From contig NZ_LMFI01000011.1 of assembly GCF_001426745.1 (NCBI RefSeq), forward strand, positions 226,913 to 290,912: a stretch of 64,000 nt of DNA, written 5' to 3'. A program made the translations under genes and the position numbers. Source of the stretch: Nocardioides sp. Root140. GTDB taxonomy: Bacteria; Actinomycetota; Actinomycetes; Propionibacteriales; Nocardioidaceae. Below, piece by piece: positions 57,136 through 64,000 of this stretch. The stretch's first letter is position 1; the number at the start of each line of letters is the position of its first letter. The notes under the pieces are model-generated. The model ran no database searches, was not told the DNA's origin, and was given only the letters and a program-made list of their open reading frames with translations.

Positions 57136-57446
57136 GCAGCGCAGGGGGGGACCTGAACGCTATTTCCGCCGAGCCCGTGGGGGTGGGCCGGGGTGTTCCT
57201 TCCAGTTGGCGCCGGGGGGATTGTTGCCAACTGGACTTGACTGAAATTTACCCATAAGTCCCCGAAGTTGTCTTCCTTTTGCGAGAATTCGAAGGAAGTC
57301 GTGCTGAGAACGTCACGCACGACGAATTCGGGAGCAAGATCAGGCTCAAAGAGCCGGATCTCGCCGGCGCTGGTCTGGACCAGTGGCGGCTCAGTCTTCG
57401 GGGGAGACTGATCAATCAGGGAATCACTTCTGGGAGGAAGAGCATC
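57136..57446 (+). promoter_or_regulatory. 311-bp promoter/leader region of the secreted peptide gene
   Basis: Lower GC than the surroundings. It holds an inverted repeat TCCAGTTGGC/GCCAACTGGA (57201-57210 and 57226-57235, 15-bp spacer), a TTGACT (57237) and AT-rich stretch, two GAATTC sites (57285, 57324) and a 7-bp stem TCAGTCT/AGACTGA (57391-57397 and 57405-57411) 36 nt before the ATG. No riboswitch class is recognised. The inverted repeat is a candidate regulator site. Confidence 0.5.
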
Positions 57447-57584
57447 ATGAAGAAGGCACTCATCACACTGGTCGTCACCGCTGTCGCAGCACTCGGCGTG
57501 GCAGGTCCGTCGATGGCCAAGTCCGACAACGACGCAAGGGGCGGCAACACCACCATGCGCATCGGCGACGGTTGGTGCTGCTGA
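57447..57584 (+). CDS. Small secreted peptide precursor, 45 residues
   Basis: GGGAGGAAG precedes the ATG. Residues 1-24 form a signal peptide (MKKALITLVVTAVAALGVAG, then PSMA); predicted mature part is 21 residues, starting KSDNDARGG and ending MRIGDGWCC. The terminal Cys pair could form a disulfide or be modified. No RiPP-modifying enzyme, immunity protein or exporter is adjacent. It lies tail-to-tail with an HTH-TPR regulator gene (44 bp apart), which suggests a peptide-signalling pair; alternatively a small envelope or defence peptide. Confidence 0.7.
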   Translation: MKKALITLVVTAVAALGVAGPSMAKSDNDARGGNTTMRIGDGWCC

Positions 57585-57628
57585 ACGCTCTCCGCCTCGG
57601 GTGAGCCAGGGCGCGGCGTTCACGTAGG

Positions 57629-58993
57629 TCAGGAATCCACGCGGACCTTGACCTGGACGCTGCGTGCCCGGCTGCGCAAGCCCGTGGATGCCGCCGCACT
57701 CCGGTAGGCATCGCGGGCTGCATCCGTGTCCCCGATGTCCTCCAGCTGACAGGCCAGCTCGAACCAGAGCTGGGCTGCGCTGCGGTCTGCACCGAGGCCG
57801 GTCAGGATCTGCACGGCCTCGAGGTAGCGTGCCTTGGCGGCCTCGGGCTCACCCAGTGCTGCCATCGCCTGTCCTTCGACGGACTTCGCGTCGGCTGCGA
57901 TGAGCGGTGCGGTCTCGAGCGCCGTCGCGTGGACGTGCGCGCTCAGCTGTCGCGCCTCGGTGACGTCGCCGGCCAGCAGCAGGGCGCGCGCCATGGTGAG
58001 GTCGTTGCGGGCCAGGTCGACCGGGGCCGCACTCGACCACGAGAACTCCAGGGCGGCCTGCTCGAGGTTCAGCCGGACCTTCTCCAGGTCGGGACTTTCC
58101 TCGGTCAACCGCATGGACTCCAGCTGCGTACGCAGCCGCGCCAGGTTGCGGGTGTCCTGCCCTTCTCCGAGCAGGGCGAGGGCGCGTTCGGCCAGCGGGA
58201 TGGCCGAGCTCACGTTGCCGCGGTGCGCCTCCATCATCGAGGCGTTCCAGTACGCCGACGCGCGGGCGGTCGGCGAACCGAGCAGCTCGGCCTTCGACAC
58301 GGCGGTGCGGCAGACCCGGATCGCGTGACCGGTGTCGCCGCGCTCGAAGTACGCCGAGGCGAGGGTCACCGCCAGCTGCACGGCCTCGTCGGACTTGTCG
58401 AGCCCGGCTTCGGTGATCTGGTCGAGCAGGCCCTGGCCGGTCTCGATCGCGGTGGTGAGGTCGCCCGAGTCGCGGTAGCCGCGGGTCAGCGCGATGCCGG
58501 CCTTGATGCGCAGTAGGGTGCCGCCGTCCTGGGCGACCAGTGACTCGAGCTCGAGGATCGAGTCGTCGAGCTCGCCGGTCGCCTCGAGTGCCCGGGCCCG
58601 CAGGTAGCGAGCCCGCTCGGCGTGCTCGGCGAGCGAGTTCGCCTCCGCCCGGGCGAGGGCGTTCTCGGCCTGGTCGCGGGCCTCGCTGGCCTGGCCCGAC
58701 TCCAGTGACAGCTCAGCGAAGTCGAGGGTCAGCCGGATCTCGTCGTACTCCGCGGGTGCGACCCCCCCGAGCAGCTGCTCGAGGCCGATGCCCATGCGGG
58801 CGGCCAGATCGGTCAGGACCGAGCCGTTGGGACGCCGCTGACCCGATTCGATGCGCGAGATGTAGCCGGTCGAGACGTTGCCACCGGCCAGATCGGACTG
58901 GGTCATTCCCTTCGCCACCCGAGCGGCGCGGAGCCGCTTCCCGAGGACGTGGGGGTCGAGTCGTCCGAGAAGCGCGGCCTGGTGAGCGTCCAT
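57629..58993 (-). CDS. HTH (XRE) regulator with TPR-like domain
   Basis: 454 residues. N-terminal XRE HTH about 15-70: LGKRLRAARVAKGMTQSDLA, NVSTGYISRIESGQRRPN. The rest (about 85-450) is a series of helical pairs of TPR type (SEARDQAENALARAEANSL, DSGDLTTAIETGQGLLDQI, FERGDTGHAIRVCRTAVSKA, GEPEAAKARYLEAVQIL). Domain order matches RRNPP-type peptide receptors (Rgg, PlcR, NprR) and some streptomycete regulators. ATG 58993 starts 14 residues before the HTH; no strong ribosome site. Target genes unknown. Confidence 0.88.
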   Translation of the reverse strand: MDAHQAALLGRLDPHVLGKRLRAARVAKGMTQSDLAGGNVSTGYISRIESGQRRPNGSVLTDLAARMGIGLEQLLGGVAPAEYDEIRLTLDFAELSLESGQASEARDQAENALARAEANSLAEHAERARYLRARALEATGELDDSILELESLVAQDGGTLLRIKAGIALTRGYRDSGDLTTAIETGQGLLDQITEAGLDKSDEAVQLAVTLASAYFERGDTGHAIRVCRTAVSKAELLGSPTARASAYWNASMMEAHRGNVSSAIPLAERALALLGEGQDTRNLARLRTQLESMRLTEESPDLEKVRLNLEQAALEFSWSSAAPVDLARNDLTMARALLLAGDVTEARQLSAHVHATALETAPLIAADAKSVEGQAMAALGEPEAAKARYLEAVQILTGLGADRSAAQLWFELACQLEDIGDTDAARDAYRSAAASTGLRSRARSVQVKVRVDS

Positions 58994-59157
58994 CTGATGA
59001 TTGTGACTCGTCGGAGGCAATCGCGGGCAACTTTCACGGCATTCCTCGGGATGAAGGCACGTTCTCAGGAAAATTTCTCCGGAATCCGCCGGAGGGCCTC
59101 CTGCCGGGCGGCCCAAAACGGGTCGACCGGCGGGTGCGCGAGCGCGAGACTGCCCCC

Positions 59158-59556
59158 ATGACGTCCTACATCTCGCACACGACGATCGACTGCCACAACG
59201 CCTACGAGCTCTCCGAGTGGTGGAAACCCCTCCTCGGGTACGTCGACCTGGACGGCGACCCCAACCTGCCCGGTCACGAGGAGTGCATGATCCGGCACCC
59301 CGAGACCGGTCACCTGCTGCTGTTCATCGAGGTGCCCGACGAGAAGCAGGTCAAGAACCGGATCCACTTCGACCTGCGGCCGGTCGAGGGCACCCGCGAC
59401 GACGAGGTCGTGCGGGTGCTGGGCCTCGGCGCCACGCAGGTCGACGACCAGCGTGGGAAGTACGGCCCCGGCACCGGATGGGTCGTCCTGGCCGATCCCG
59501 AGGGGAACGAGTTCTGCATCCTCCGATCGGAGGCCGAGGCCGCCTCCGACAGCTGA
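59158..59556 (+). CDS. VOC-family protein, single glyoxalase-like domain
   Basis: 132 residues: ISHTTIDCHNAYELSEWWKP, EECMIRHPETGHLLLFIEVP, KNRIHFDLRPVEGTRDDEV and the ending WVVLADPEGNEFCILRSE. Similar to each half of the VOC protein at 39162. ATG 59158 has no strong ribosome site. Divergent from the HTH-TPR gene by 164 bp. Function unknown. Confidence 0.87.
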   Translation: MTSYISHTTIDCHNAYELSEWWKPLLGYVDLDGDPNLPGHEECMIRHPETGHLLLFIEVPDEKQVKNRIHFDLRPVEGTRDDEVVRVLGLGATQVDDQRGKYGPGTGWVVLADPEGNEFCILRSEAEAASDS

Positions 59557-59564
59557 TCAGCGCC

Positions 59565-59627
59565 GAACTCACGACGGGTCAGCCAGAACTGGCGACGGGT
59601 CAACGAGAACTGGCGACGGGTCGGCAT
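59565..59627. repeat. 21-bp tandem repeat, 3 copies, between VOC and kinase genes
   Basis: GAACT...GACGGGTC recurs at 59565, 59586 and 59607 (period 21); later copies read GAACTGGCGACGGGTC. It fills the gap between the convergent VOC and histidine-kinase genes. Confidence 0.85.
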
Positions 59628-59637
59628 CCACGATGGA

Positions 59638-62253
59638 TCAGTCGGGTTGGGCGCTGCGGCAGAGCGCGTCGTCGTAGGACCAGTCGGCCTCGGCCTCGTG
59701 CCACACCGGCGCCGCGCGGTGACGGCCGAGGTTCCACTCCAGCCAGTCGTCGTCGCTCCCGAAGCCGTGACCCATCAGTGCGCACTCGACGACGTCGTCG
59801 GGGAGCGTGGCGAGCACGGGTACGGCGTCGTCCGAGAGCCCCTCCAGGTAGAACCAGTCGACCTTGCCGGTCTCCTCGTAGCGGTCGATGTTCTGCTGCG
59901 CGATCCACGCGTCGGGGTTGATCGCTGCGAGGCCGAGAATCAGCGTGGCGCCGCTGAGCAGCGCCGCCCGCGGCAGCCAGGTGGCCCGGAGCGTCACGCC
60001 GGCGACCATCACGCCGAGGACCAGAAGGCCGAGCCAGCCCTCGAAGACGTCGACCAGCAGGCGGAGCTCGGTGAAGCCGTAGGCCTCCTGGTAGACGTGC
60101 ATCCGGTAGAGCGCGGAGGCGACCACGACCAGGGTCAGCGCACAGAGCAGTCCGAGTGATCCGCGTAGCCAGGCCAGGTCCGCGGTCGTCGTACGACGTG
60201 CCTTTCGCGCGGCGGCCCACACCACCAACAGCGTCAGGGCAGTGGCGACGGTGAGCTGGCCGAAGCCCTGGTGGACGTAGTCGGCGTAGGTCAGGCCGGT
60301 GGTGCGCTCGAGGTAGTCGTGGCCGCCGAAGATGACGGTGGCCTGCGCGACCAGGAAGGCGACGAACACGGCGTCGACGAGGAGGACCGGCGCCAGCCAC
60401 TCGTAGCGGTTCGCGACCGGGCGGGCCGGGGCACCGCTCGCGGCGACGTCGGGAGGGTTGAGGCCGAGGTACGTCGCCGCCAGCACCACGCCGCCGACGG
60501 CCACGGTGAGGAACGCGCGCAGCACGAACGAGTCGAGCTCGAGGTCGGGCACCAGCGCGCCGACCCACTCCGCGAACAGCGCATCGGCGGAGGCGAAGAG
60601 CAGTCCGAAGACCAGCACGCCGGCCAGGGACAGGACGACCGTGCGGATCGCCGCGGCACTGGTGGCTCGACCGGTGATGCCGCGGGCCGAACGGCCCAGC
60701 CAGGGCAGGCCGCGCAGCCCGGCCAGCGGCCACGCGAGACCGGCGATCACGAACGCGGGCAGCGTGCGTCCGTTGACCAGTCCGGCCACGCACAGGGCGC
60801 CGCCGGTGAGGAGGCTCAGGACGGCGATCCACTCCGCGTCGCGGAGGACGACGGTGCTGGCGAGCAGCGCGCAGAGGGCCGCGCAGGCCAGGGTGAACGG
60901 TGAGCGGCGGTTGACGCTGAACCCGAGGATCACCCCGCCGGCGGCCAGCAGCACCACGAACGTGCCCAGGCCGAGGTCGCGGAACGGGAGCACGATCGCG
61001 GCGAGGAGGCCGACCCCCAGGCAGGCCAGCAGGGCACGGAGGTTGCCGGGCAGGTCGTCGGGCCAGAACCTGCCGAACAGGCCGTCGAGCACCGGCTCGG
61101 GAGTGACAGTCGGTGCCGCCTTCGGCACGGGGTACGGCGTGGGCGGTGTCGGCACGGTGTTCTCCTGGCTGGTCGCGGTCGCGGTCGCGGTCGTGGAGGT
61201 GTCGGCCGGGGCGGCCACGGGTCGGGTGGGCAGTGGCGGTGGGACGGTGGTCCCCGGACTGCGGGGAAGCTCGACGCGCACCCGCGCGCCGCGGGTGCCC
61301 GGCTCGGGATCGACGAAGGCGATCCGGCCGCCGTGGAGGTCGGTCACCCAGCGGGCGATGGCGAGCCCGAGCCCGGTGCCGCCACCTCCCTCGGTCTCGG
61401 TGAGCGTGCCGAATCGTTCGAAGACGCGCTCCCGGTCGGCGGCCGGGATGCCCGGGCCGCGGTCGGCCACCTCGAGGCGCCAACCGCTGGTCGTCGACCT
61501 CGCCGAGATGTCGACGACTCCGCCTGCCGGGCTGTGTCGCGAGGCGTTGTCGAGCAGGTTGGCCACGAGCTGCTGGAGCCGCGCGGGGTCGGCCTCGACC
61601 GTGAGCGCTCGGTCGACCGAGACGTCGTACGAGACCTGACGGCCGGTGGCGCCGGCCTCGGCGACTGAGCGTTCGAGGAGGTCCCGCACGTCGACCCGCG
61701 TGGTGGAGAGGCTGGCCTCCCCAGCGTCGACGCGGGCCAGGTCGAGCAGGTCCGTGGCGAGGGCAGACAGTCGTTCTGCCTGGGCCAACGCGCTGCGCAA
61801 CGTCGACGGGTCGGGCTCGGCGACCCCGTCGACCAGGTTCTCGAGCACGGCGCACAGTGCGGCCAGCGGCGTACGTATCTCGTGGCTGACGTTGGCGACC
61901 AGGTCGCGACGCTCGCGGTCGACGCCGGCGAGATCCTGGGCCATGGTGTTGAACGCGCGGCCCAGCTCGCCGACCTCGTCGCGGGAGGTGGCGGTGACCC
62001 GCATGGTGTAGTCGCCGGTGGCCATCCGTCGTGCGGCGGCGGTCATCTCGCGCAGGGGAGAGGTCATGCCGGAGGCGAGCAGCTGGGTCACGCCCAGGGC
62101 GAGGGCGACGGTGACCGGGATGCCGAGCCAGAGCGGGACGCCGCCGCCGGAGCCGATGGAGGCGACCACCGCGGCGACGATCGCGCTGGCCGCGACCAGC
62201 AGGCCGAGCTTGACCTTGATCGACGGGACGACGTCGAGCAGCGGGCTGCTCAC
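59638..62253 (-). CDS. Sensor histidine kinase fused to a DUF4153-like membrane domain
   Basis: 871 residues. Two N-terminal helices (about 14-32, 40-60) with almost no extracellular loop, HAMP about 60-112, HisKA with the phospho-His in LVANVSHEIRTPLAAL (about 124), HATPase with LLDNASRHSP (N box), ADRGPGIP (G1) and GGGGTGLGLAIARWV (G2). A Pro/Thr linker (about 335-395) leads to a multi-helix DUF4153/4173-type domain (about 395-770; GLTYADYVHQGFGQL) and a soluble tail. The GTG overlaps the response-regulator stop by 4 bp. No frameshift separates kinase and membrane domain. Confidence 0.9.
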   Translation of the reverse strand: MSSPLLDVVPSIKVKLGLLVAASAIVAAVVASIGSGGGVPLWLGIPVTVALALGVTQLLASGMTSPLREMTAAARRMATGDYTMRVTATSRDEVGELGRAFNTMAQDLAGVDRERRDLVANVSHEIRTPLAALCAVLENLVDGVAEPDPSTLRSALAQAERLSALATDLLDLARVDAGEASLSTTRVDVRDLLERSVAEAGATGRQVSYDVSVDRALTVEADPARLQQLVANLLDNASRHSPAGGVVDISARSTTSGWRLEVADRGPGIPAADRERVFERFGTLTETEGGGGTGLGLAIARWVTDLHGGRIAFVDPEPGTRGARVRVELPRSPGTTVPPPLPTRPVAAPADTSTTATATATSQENTVPTPPTPYPVPKAAPTVTPEPVLDGLFGRFWPDDLPGNLRALLACLGVGLLAAIVLPFRDLGLGTFVVLLAAGGVILGFSVNRRSPFTLACAALCALLASTVVLRDAEWIAVLSLLTGGALCVAGLVNGRTLPAFVIAGLAWPLAGLRGLPWLGRSARGITGRATSAAAIRTVVLSLAGVLVFGLLFASADALFAEWVGALVPDLELDSFVLRAFLTVAVGGVVLAATYLGLNPPDVAASGAPARPVANRYEWLAPVLLVDAVFVAFLVAQATVIFGGHDYLERTTGLTYADYVHQGFGQLTVATALTLLVVWAAARKARRTTTADLAWLRGSLGLLCALTLVVVASALYRMHVYQEAYGFTELRLLVDVFEGWLGLLVLGVMVAGVTLRATWLPRAALLSGATLILGLAAINPDAWIAQQNIDRYEETGKVDWFYLEGLSDDAVPVLATLPDDVVECALMGHGFGSDDDWLEWNLGRHRAAPVWHEAEADWSYDDALCRSAQPD

Positions 62254-62945
62254 GGCGTCGCGACCGGTTCGAGCGCGTAGCCGACGCCGTGCACGGTGCG
62301 CACCCGGTCGGCGCCGATCTTGGCGCGCAGTGCCTTCACATGGCTGTCGACCGTGCGGGTCCCCGAGGCGCCGGACCAGCCCCACACGTCGGCGTACAGC
62401 GTCTCGCGGGTGAGTACGACGCCCGGGCTGCCGGCCAGGCGCATCAGGAGGTCGAACTCGGTGGGCGTCAGGTGGACCTCGGCGTCGGAGACCCAGGCCC
62501 GGCGTGCGTCGGAGTCGATGCGCAGGTCGCCGAGGTCGGGCTTGGTGTGGCGGGCCAGCTCGGCCGCCCGCTCCACCCGTCGCAGCAGGGCGGCCACCCG
62601 GGCCACCAGCTCGCGCATGCGGAACGGCTTGGTGAGGTAGTCGTCGGCGCCGACGCCGAGCCCGACCAGCACGTCGGCCTCGTCGTCGCGCGCGGTCAGC
62701 ATCAGCACCGGCACCGGCCGTTCGGCCTGGATCCGCCGGCACACCTCGTGGCCGTCGAAGCCCGGCAGCATCACGTCGAGCAGCACCAGGTCGGGTGCCG
62801 ACTCGCGGAACAGTGCGACGGCACCGGGGCCGTCGTACGCCTGGACGACGTCGTAACCGGTGCCGCGCAGGCGGTCGGTGACGGCCTGGTTGATGACCGG
62901 TTCGTCCTCGACGACAAGGATCCGGGGCGTTGGGCTCTCGGGCAT
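62250..62945 (-). CDS. OmpR-family response regulator
   Basis: 231 residues. Receiver: ILVVEDEPVINQAV (acidic pair), LVLLDVMLPGFDG (phospho-Asp 57), LTARDDEAD and YLTKPFRMRELV (conserved Lys). Winged-helix output: VHLTPTEFDLLMRLAGSPG, VDSHVKALRAKIG and RTVHGVGYALEP. ATG 62945. Co-transcribed and coupled with the fused kinase. Confidence 0.95.
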   Translation of the reverse strand: MPESPTPRILVVEDEPVINQAVTDRLRGTGYDVVQAYDGPGAVALFRESAPDLVLLDVMLPGFDGHEVCRRIQAERPVPVLMLTARDDEADVLVGLGVGADDYLTKPFRMRELVARVAALLRRVERAAELARHTKPDLGDLRIDSDARRAWVSDAEVHLTPTEFDLLMRLAGSPGVVLTRETLYADVWGWSGASGTRTVDSHVKALRAKIGADRVRTVHGVGYALEPVATP

Positions 62946-63075
62946 GGAACGAGCGTAGGAGCCGACATGGTCGGGAGTCGCGGACGACTCGTGAAGGTTC
63001 TGTGCAGGTCTGCTCAGACTGGCCGTGCCTCGCTCCTCAACCATCGGACCGGGCCTCGGTGCCGGTCATGCATAA

Positions 63076-63089
63076 TGGAACACGTTCTA
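63076..63089. promoter_or_regulatory. KstR-type operator
   Basis: TGGAACACGTTCTA fits the published KstR consensus TnnAACnnGTTnnA at all eight fixed positions. It lies 23 bp before the DUF35 gene start (63112). KstR represses steroid-catabolism genes in actinobacteria. Confidence 0.7.
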
Positions 63090-63111
63090 ATTCTGGGCGA
63101 TGGGCGGAGAC

Positions 63112-63558
63112 ATGACCACACCTGCGATCGAGGGCTGGTTCACCACCGGCCACGAGCCCTCGCTGCTGGGCAGCACGTGCACCGAGTGCGGGAACATCGC
63201 GTTCCCACCCGAGCGCGACTTCTGCCGGAACCCCGCTTGTGCCGGTGAGACGTTCGAGCTGAGTGAGCTGTCGAGGCGCGGAACCGTGTGGTCCTACACG
63301 GACGCGCAGTACCAGCCGCCGTCGCCGTACATTCCAGCGAGTGAGCCGTACGTGCCGTTCGCGTTGGCGGCGGTGGAGCTGCCGGAAGGCCTCGTGGTGC
63401 TCGGGCAGCTCGCGTCCGGCTTCGGGGTCGCGGACGTGCGGGTCGGGTCGCCGGTGGAGCTGGTCGTGGAGACGGTCTACTCGGATGAGGTCGGGGAGCG
63501 GTCGATGTGGAAGTGGCGTCCCGTGGTCGAGGCTGAGGTCGAGGGGGAGGGCGCATGA
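63112..63558 (+). CDS. DUF35 Zn-ribbon/OB-fold protein
   Basis: 148 residues: N-terminal zinc ribbon (CTECGNIAFPPERDFCRNPAC) and C-terminal OB fold (GTVWSYTDAQYQPP, PFALAAVELPEGLVVLGQLA). In steroid degradation such proteins (ChsH2-like or thiolase partners) bind acyl-CoA and pair with a thiolase or aldolase. ATG 63112 has GGCGGAGA upstream. It overlaps the thiolase start by 4 bp (ATGA), so they form a complex-type pair. Confidence 0.9.
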   Translation: MTTPAIEGWFTTGHEPSLLGSTCTECGNIAFPPERDFCRNPACAGETFELSELSRRGTVWSYTDAQYQPPSPYIPASEPYVPFALAAVELPEGLVVLGQLASGFGVADVRVGSPVELVVETVYSDEVGERSMWKWRPVVEAEVEGEGA

Positions 63559-64000
63559 GCACCGAGGTCGCGATCGCCGGTGTCGGCATGCATCCGTGGG
63601 GGAAGTGGGGTCGTTCGTTCGTGTCGTACGGCGTCGCCGCAGCCCGTGCTGCGTTGGCCGATGCGGGCATCCCGTGGGCTGACGTGCAGCTGATCGTGGG
63701 TGGTGAGACGGTCCGCAACGGGTACGGCGGCTATGTCGCGGGTGCGACGTTCGCGCAGGCGTTGGGCTGGAACGGTGCGAAGGTGGCCACCTCCTACGCC
63801 GCATGTGCGACCGGTGCGCAGGCGTTGGACACTGCCCGTGCGCAGATATTGGCCGGCCAGGTCGAGGTGGCGCTCGTGGTGGGCGCGGACACGACGCCGA
63901 AGGGGTTCCTGGCGCCGAATGCGGGGGAGCGGTGGGATGACCCGGACTGGTTGCGGTTCCGGTTGCTCGGCATGACCAACCCGGCGTACTTCGCGCTCTA
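63555..64000 (+). CDS. Thiolase-fold lipid-transfer/acetyl-CoA acetyltransferase, 3' truncated by window edge
   Basis: The first 148 residues of a thiolase-superfamily protein: VAIAGVGMHPWGKWGRSFVS, IVGGETVRNGYGGYVAGATF, SYAACATGAQALDTARAQIL (nucleophile-region Cys in AACATG) and VALVVGADTTPKGFLAP. This is the SCP-x/Ltp type associated with sterol side-chain degradation. The rest lies past the window. It shares the KstR-type operator at 63076. Confidence 0.9.
   Translation, partial: MSTEVAIAGVGMHPWGKWGRSFVSYGVAAARAALADAGIPWADVQLIVGGETVRNGYGGYVAGATFAQALGWNGAKVATSYAACATGAQALDTARAQILAGQVEVALVVGADTTPKGFLAPNAGERWDDPDWLRFRLLGMTNPAYFAL

Noticed and set aside
57447..57584. The 45-residue peptide as a lanthipeptide or other RiPP precursor
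   Set aside because: It has a Sec-type signal peptide and no modification, protease or export gene nearby.

Overview
The window is a 64-kb piece of a high-GC actinobacterial chromosome, most likely from the Nocardioidaceae (a Nocardioides-like organism). The evidence is the strong GC bias at third codon positions, many GTG starts, an HemQ/ChdC-type heme pathway, a DUF3000 gene next to RNase D, glmU-prs-rplY-pth order, and a KstR-type operator. No rRNA, CRISPR array, phage or transposase gene was seen. One tRNA (Gln, TTG) is present.

Layout: 1-6.2 kb holds a truncated aldo/keto reductase, two lipoproteins (one an orphan sugar-type binding protein behind a perfect palindrome), RNase D, DUF3000 and hemE. 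6.2-15.6 kb holds a DUF4349 lipoprotein and then a LysR regulator divergent from a compact sulfur-scavenging cluster: three acyl-CoA-dehydrogenase-fold monooxygenases (DszC/SfnB type), sfnG, ssuD and two flavin reductases. 16-18.4 kb resumes heme synthesis (hemG, chdC). 18.4-19.6 kb is a cysteine dioxygenase-rhodanese pair behind a Cys-containing leader peptide and a hairpin that looks like an attenuator. 19.5-34.8 kb is a surface-polysaccharide locus (polymerase, flippase, Wzz/tyrosine-kinase fusion, GDP-D-rhamnose synthesis, two glycosyltransferases, two sulfotransferases, a secreted malectin protein). 35-40.4 kb carries msrB, a split NHEJ pair (LigD polymerase, LigC ligase), small stress proteins, tRNA-Gln and two small-molecule-binding folds. 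40.5-48.5 kb is glmU-prs, a MarR/maleylpyruvate-isomerase-fold pair, pepN, rplY and pth. 48.7-55.2 kb is three tandem secreted paralogues. 55-59.6 kb has a propeller protein, cysQ, a 45-residue secreted peptide tail-to-tail with an HTH-TPR regulator, and a VOC protein. 59.6-63 kb is a two-component system whose kinase is fused to a DUF4153-like membrane domain. The right edge opens a DUF35-thiolase pair under a KstR-type box, suggesting steroid catabolism beyond the edge.

Sulfur runs through the window: sulfone/sulfonate oxidation, cysteine oxidation, sulfane transfer, methionine sulfoxide repair, sulfotransferases, and CysQ, which removes the PAP that sulfotransferases produce. Sulfation of a D-rhamnose-containing envelope glycan is an inference from gene content.

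The DNA is unusually rich in short structured repeats: hairpins with covarying stems at gene ends, 11-57 bp minisatellites, and short palindromes related between loci. The most promising undescribed items are the cysteine leader/attenuator, the peptide-TPR regulator pair, the tandem secreted propeller proteins and the hairpin families. All family calls are from reading motifs by eye; no database search was run.
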